Assembly: GCA_034007245.1 (NCBI GenBank) | Contig: JAVERH010000096.1 | Location: 1 to 8,727, forward strand | Source of the DNA: Anaerosoma sp034007245 | GTDB lineage: Bacteria; Actinomycetota; Coriobacteriia; Anaerosomatales; Anaerosomataceae | Direction of reading: 5' to 3' | DNA: 8,727 nucleotides | Part shown: positions 6,164-8,727 of the stretch, piece by piece | Numbering within the stretch: position 1 is the first letter of the stretch | Layout: every line of letters starts with the position of its first letter | The notes under the pieces: generated by a model | Databases searched by the model: none | Told to the model about the DNA's origin: nothing | The model's input: the letters and a program-made list of their open reading frames with translations, nothing else | Program-made: the position numbers and the translations under genes

Positions 6164-6805
6164 CTACGGTAGGTACTGCTGCTCGATCGTGGTGATCGTA
6201 TCGCTGCTCACTGTAAGCCAGTAGAAGCTTGAGGTGAACGCGCTTCCTGCGGGGCCCGAAAGCCGCTCTATCCAGTCGGTGAGTGGGAGCGCGTGTCCGC
6301 TGGGATCCGACGTGCCGTCGTCCTGCACGACGGTCACCACCGACACGCCTTCCTGAACCAGGAACTCTCGCAGCCGGGTGTTGTCGTTCACGATGTAGTA
6401 GTCGTTCGGCGGTGGTGATTCGTCGCCGCGTTCGGCGGCCGCGGTGGCAGCCTCATCACCGGTCAGGAACTGGATATAGTCGACGGTGAGGATGGGTGTG
6501 CCGTCCTCGGTGCGTGCAGACACGATGATCGCGGGTAATCGCTCGGAGGGAGTGAGTGGATCGTTCTCGACAGAGGCGGTCCCGGCATCAGGAGACGCGC
6601 TTTCAGGTGCAGTCGGACTCGCTACCGGCTCACTGTCGTTCGGGGGTGCAGCGATGGTGGCCTCAGCGCTGTCTGCCATCTCGGGAATGGCAGGTTCTGC
6701 GATGTCGTCGGGCCACAGGAGCACTGCGGTAGCGGCCACTACGAGGACGGCCGTGAGAACGGCGAGTGCCACGAACGTACGTTGGGTGGGGCGGGGTTGT
6801 GTCAC
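6164..6805 (-). CDS. Membrane-anchored extracytoplasmic protein with conserved C-terminal domain of unknown function
   Basis: With a GTG start at 6805 this is 213 residues: an eight-residue N-terminus with one arginine-rich turn, one hydrophobic helix at about 11-31, a low-complexity Ala/Pro/Glu/Ser linker at about 33-88, and a compact domain from about 90 to the end. There is no lipobox cysteine, so it is probably a signal-anchored protein facing outward. The C-terminal domain has a VDYIQFLTGDEA segment at 108-119, PPPNDYYIVNDNTRLR at 131-146, and a closing FYWLTVSSDTITTIEQQYLP at 194-213. I recall similar domains in uncharacterised exported proteins of Actinomycetota and Firmicutes, with no known function. 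The GTG is chosen because AAGGAG sits 8 bases upstream. The frame stays open further, to 7066, but that extension would place about 87 residues before the membrane helix and run into the divergent ATPase gene. It faces the ABC exporter operon head-to-head. Confidence 0.75.
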   Translation of the reverse strand: MTQPRPTQRTFVALAVLTAVLVVAATAVLLWPDDIAEPAIPEMADSAEATIAAPPNDSEPVASPTAPESASPDAGTASVENDPLTPSERLPAIIVSARTEDGTPILTVDYIQFLTGDEAATAAAERGDESPPPNDYYIVNDNTRLREFLVQEGVSVVTVVQDDGTSDPSGHALPLTDWIERLSGPAGSAFTSSFYWLTVSSDTITTIEQQYLP

Positions 6806-6982
6806 GTACCATGCTCCTTGTCTGTCAGGTAAGCTGTGTAGTATCTCCCCATCTGGCGCGTCGTACACGCGCAACCGTCGGTCGTTGCCGGTGTCGAATC
6901 GATGGGGTCGACGTTTCAGGTAGTCTTGAACAGTGTGCGTTTTCGCGGCCGTTTGTCGTGTGCAGTCCAAAGGAGTCCGAGC
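6806..6982. promoter_or_regulatory. Divergent intergenic region between the secreted protein and the ABC exporter
   Basis: These 177 bases must hold the promoters of both divergent units if the chosen starts are right. I could not find a convincing -35/-10 pair for either direction; GATACT around 6845 on the minus strand is the nearest thing to a -10 for the secreted protein. No clear operator repeat was seen. Confidence 0.35.
6814..6819 (-). promoter_or_regulatory. Ribosome binding site supporting the GTG start at 6805
   Basis: The minus strand reads AAGGAG, 8 bases before GTG. An ATG at 6812-6810 is closer but in another frame, so GTG is the start that gives the membrane protein. Confidence 0.6.
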
Positions 6983-7906
6983 ATGGATGTCATCAGCACC
7001 CGATCGCTTACCAAGTACTACGGGAAGACGAAGGGCGTAGCGGATCTCACCATGGGTGTTCCGCAAGGAGCCGTGTATGGCTTCCTCGGACCCAACGGGG
7101 CAGGGAAGACCACCACCATCCGCTGCCTACTCGGCATGCTCAAGCCCACGTCCGGCAGCGGGACCCTGCTTGGCGAGACGGTCACACTCGATGGTGCGAA
7201 CCTGCGGCGTCGGATCGGGTATGTGGCCGGTGAGGTGCGGTTGTACGAGAAGGAGACCGGGCGCTGGCATATGCAGTACGCAGCGGGACTCCGCGGCGGT
7301 AGAGCGCCGTTGACCGATGAGCTGCTCGAACGGTTCGAGCTCGACCCGTCGCGCCGTGTGCGCGAACTCTCCAAGGGGAACAAACAGAAGCTCGCCCTCA
7401 TCCTCGCGCTTGCACACGACCCCGAGCTGCTCATCCTCGACGAGCCTACGAGCGGCCTCGACCCGCTGAACCAGGAGACTGTGTACTCGCTCATCGAGGA
7501 GCGAGTCGCCGAGGGCCGCACGGTGTTCCTCTCCAGCCACGTCCTTTCGGAGGTCGAGCGCGTGTGCGATATCGTCGGCATCATCCGTGAGGGACATCTG
7601 GTGGCCGAGGAGGGTGTGAAGGCGCTGCTCGGTAAACGGCTCCGTCAGGTGGACGTCGAGTTCGCCGAGCCGGTCGATCCTGCGTTTCTGGCGCAGGTGT
7701 CCGGCGTGGACAACGTGAGCGCAATCAGTGCCACGGCACTCACCGCCCGCGCCAAAGGTGATGCGGTGGATGCACTCGTCAAGCGTATAGCCGAGCAGCA
7801 GGTGGTCGATCTGCGCATCCAACAGGCGAGTCTTGAGGACGTCTTCCTCGAGTACTACCGGGACTCCGTTGCACCCGTCTCCGGTGAGGGAGGGGAGGTC
7901 CGATGA
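6983..7906 (+). CDS. ABC-2 type exporter, ATP-binding subunit
   Basis: A 307-residue ATPase that would drive the adjacent permease from the cytoplasmic face. Walker A GPNGAGKTT is at 36-44, the ABC signature LSKGNKQK at 129-136, Walker B LLILDEP at 149-155 with catalytic Glu154, the D-loop SGLDP at 157-161 and the switch His186 in SSHVLSE. The Q-loop region reads YVAGEV (80-85) with Glu instead of Gln, a form I associate with this branch of ABC-2 ATPases. Residues after about 215 form the C-terminal accessory domain ending in SLEDVFLEYYRD (283-294), common in drug, lantibiotic and polymer exporters of the CcmA/BcrA type. The ATG at 6983 has AAAGGAG (6969-6975) 7 bases upstream. The frame is open to 6902, but the added residues show no ABC similarity. 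It overlaps the permease by four bases (ATGA). The substrate is unknown. Confidence 0.93.
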   Translation: MDVISTRSLTKYYGKTKGVADLTMGVPQGAVYGFLGPNGAGKTTTIRCLLGMLKPTSGSGTLLGETVTLDGANLRRRIGYVAGEVRLYEKETGRWHMQYAAGLRGGRAPLTDELLERFELDPSRRVRELSKGNKQKLALILALAHDPELLILDEPTSGLDPLNQETVYSLIEERVAEGRTVFLSSHVLSEVERVCDIVGIIREGHLVAEEGVKALLGKRLRQVDVEFAEPVDPAFLAQVSGVDNVSAISATALTARAKGDAVDALVKRIAEQQVVDLRIQQASLEDVFLEYYRDSVAPVSGEGGEVR

Positions 7907-8697
7907 GCTGGACACTCTTCAAAGCCACAGTGCATCAGCATCGCACCTCGATGTTCTGGTTCGTGGCTGGTCTCGTCTCCTATGCATGGATGATGGCGTG
8001 GTTCTATCCGACCATCGGTGAGGAATACGGCAAGCTTGTCGAGGCGTTCCCGCCCGAGTTGCTTGCGATCTTTGGTGGCTCGGAGGTGCCTTTCACTTCG
8101 GTGGGCGGCTACTTCCAGACCGAGTACCTCGGCGTCATGTGGATGCTGATCGTCTCAGCAGCGGTCATCATCTACGCATCCCGTGCGCTTGCCGGAGAGA
8201 TCGCCGGAGGCACGATGGAGTTCGTGCTGTCGCAGCCGGTCTCGCGGGCGCGAGTCGTACTCACACGTGTCGCTGTTCTCGTGCTTTACGCGGTCATTCT
8301 CGCCACTGCGAGTTTCGTGCCGATCGAGGTCTTTGGTCCCGCCTACGATATCAACCTCGGTTGGAGTGTGACGTGGACGCTGATCGCGTTTGGGACACTG
8401 TTCGTCCTCGCGGTCGGTGGATTCGCGATGATGCTGTCCGCCATCTTCAGGGGTGGGGGTAAGCCGGGTGCGATCGCGGCGGGAGTGCTCGGTGCCCTAT
8501 GGATCGCCGATGTGCTCTCCGGCGCATCTGAGATCGCTGAGGCGCTCGGTCCCATAAACATCGTCGCGTACTGGCAGCCGGGACTCATCATCAATGGTGG
8601 TGAGGTCGCCGCTGAAGCGTGGTGGCTGTACGGTGCCGTCGCCGTGGTCGCATCGCTGGCATCCGTACTCATCTTCTTGCGGCGTGACGTTGCATGA
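7903..8697 (+). CDS. ABC-2 type exporter, permease subunit
   Basis: A 264-residue integral membrane protein with about six hydrophobic segments near 16-36, 74-93, 119-142, 155-182, 187-207 and 239-258. Between the second and third lies EIAGGTMEFVLSQPVSRARVVLTR (99-122), the cytoplasmic coupling segment typical of ABC-2 permeases (E...GT-E-LLSQPVSR). The first loop, residues 37-73, is relatively large. Its start overlaps the stop of the ATPase gene as ATGA (7903-7906), and a purine-rich Shine-Dalgarno sequence (GGGAGGGGAGG, 7888-7898) precedes it, so translation is coupled. It should pair with the ATPase. A permease of this size works as a homodimer or as a heterodimer with a second permease, which the next, truncated gene could encode. 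The substrate cannot be read from the sequence. Confidence 0.9.
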   Translation: MSWTLFKATVHQHRTSMFWFVAGLVSYAWMMAWFYPTIGEEYGKLVEAFPPELLAIFGGSEVPFTSVGGYFQTEYLGVMWMLIVSAAVIIYASRALAGEIAGGTMEFVLSQPVSRARVVLTRVAVLVLYAVILATASFVPIEVFGPAYDINLGWSVTWTLIAFGTLFVLAVGGFAMMLSAIFRGGGKPGAIAAGVLGALWIADVLSGASEIAEALGPINIVAYWQPGLIINGGEVAAEAWWLYGAVAVVASLASVLIFLRRDVA

Positions 8698-8727
8698 CGA
8701 AGAGCCCGACCACACCGAGCACGGAGC
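8694..8727 (+). CDS. Start of a third gene of the exporter operon (truncated by the window end)
   Basis: An ATG at 8694 overlaps the permease stop as ATGA, exactly as the permease overlaps the ATPase. Eleven codons are visible (MTKSPTTPSTE) with no stop before the edge. No strong ribosome site is seen, so it would depend on coupling. The product cannot be named; a second permease or a regulator is common at this place. Confidence 0.5.
   Translation, partial: MTKSPTTPSTE

Noticed and set aside
5656..6195. Forward open frame of 179 codons running from the end of uvrB
   Set aside because: It starts inside uvrB in another frame, is rich in Arg and Gly without any domain, and overlaps the end of the convergent gene.
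6806..7066. N-terminal extension of the secreted-protein frame up to 7066
   Set aside because: It overlaps the start and first codons of the divergent ATPase and puts 87 residues before the membrane helix. GTG at 6805 has a proper ribosome site. Part of the extension looks somewhat protein-like, so a longer form is not fully excluded.
7127..7915. Minus-strand open frame of 262 codons opposite the ABC ATPase
   Set aside because: It mirrors the ATPase codons and is rich in Leu, Asp and His as expected of an antisense shadow. The plus strand has complete Walker A, signature and Walker B motifs.

Overview
The window is high-GC bacterial chromosome with mostly G/C-ending codons. The order rpsA, coaE, uvrB, together with a four-domain S1 protein carrying a long acidic tail, matches the arrangement known in Actinomycetota. 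A deep actinobacterial lineage such as Coriobacteriia is my best guess. That is inferred from gene content and style, not from a marker comparison.

Layout: (1) At the left edge on the minus strand is the N-terminal part of a membrane receptor with a Cache-type extracytoplasmic sensor domain; its output domain lies outside the window. (2) Divergent from it is a LiaF-like membrane protein. (3) After a good extended -10 promoter comes the housekeeping block rpsA (ribosomal protein S1), coaE (dephospho-CoA kinase) and uvrB (excision repair helicase). coaE and uvrB are only 6 bp apart. rpsA and coaE are separated by a strong 16-bp hairpin. (4) Positions 5730-6163 hold no convincing gene, only small hairpins and a doubtful minus-strand open frame. 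(5) A minus-strand gene encodes a secreted or membrane-anchored protein with a conserved C-terminal domain of unknown function. (6) Divergent from that is an ABC-2 exporter operon: an ATPase, a six-helix permease, and the first 11 codons of a third gene, joined by ATGA stop/start overlaps.

How they fit together: rpsA, coaE and uvrB serve translation, coenzyme A synthesis and DNA repair, and are linked by ancestral gene order rather than by pathway. The Cache receptor and LiaF-like protein are both envelope proteins, but only adjacency connects them. The exporter genes are clearly one translationally coupled unit. Whether the divergent secreted protein works with the exporter is unknown.

I saw no tRNA, rRNA, CRISPR array, insertion sequence or phage gene. 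I do not see clear evidence of a new multi-gene system. The observations most worth following are the structured rpsA-coaE junction, the slippage-prone hexanucleotide repeat in the S1 tail, the unexplained region after uvrB, and the uncharacterised secreted protein beside the exporter.
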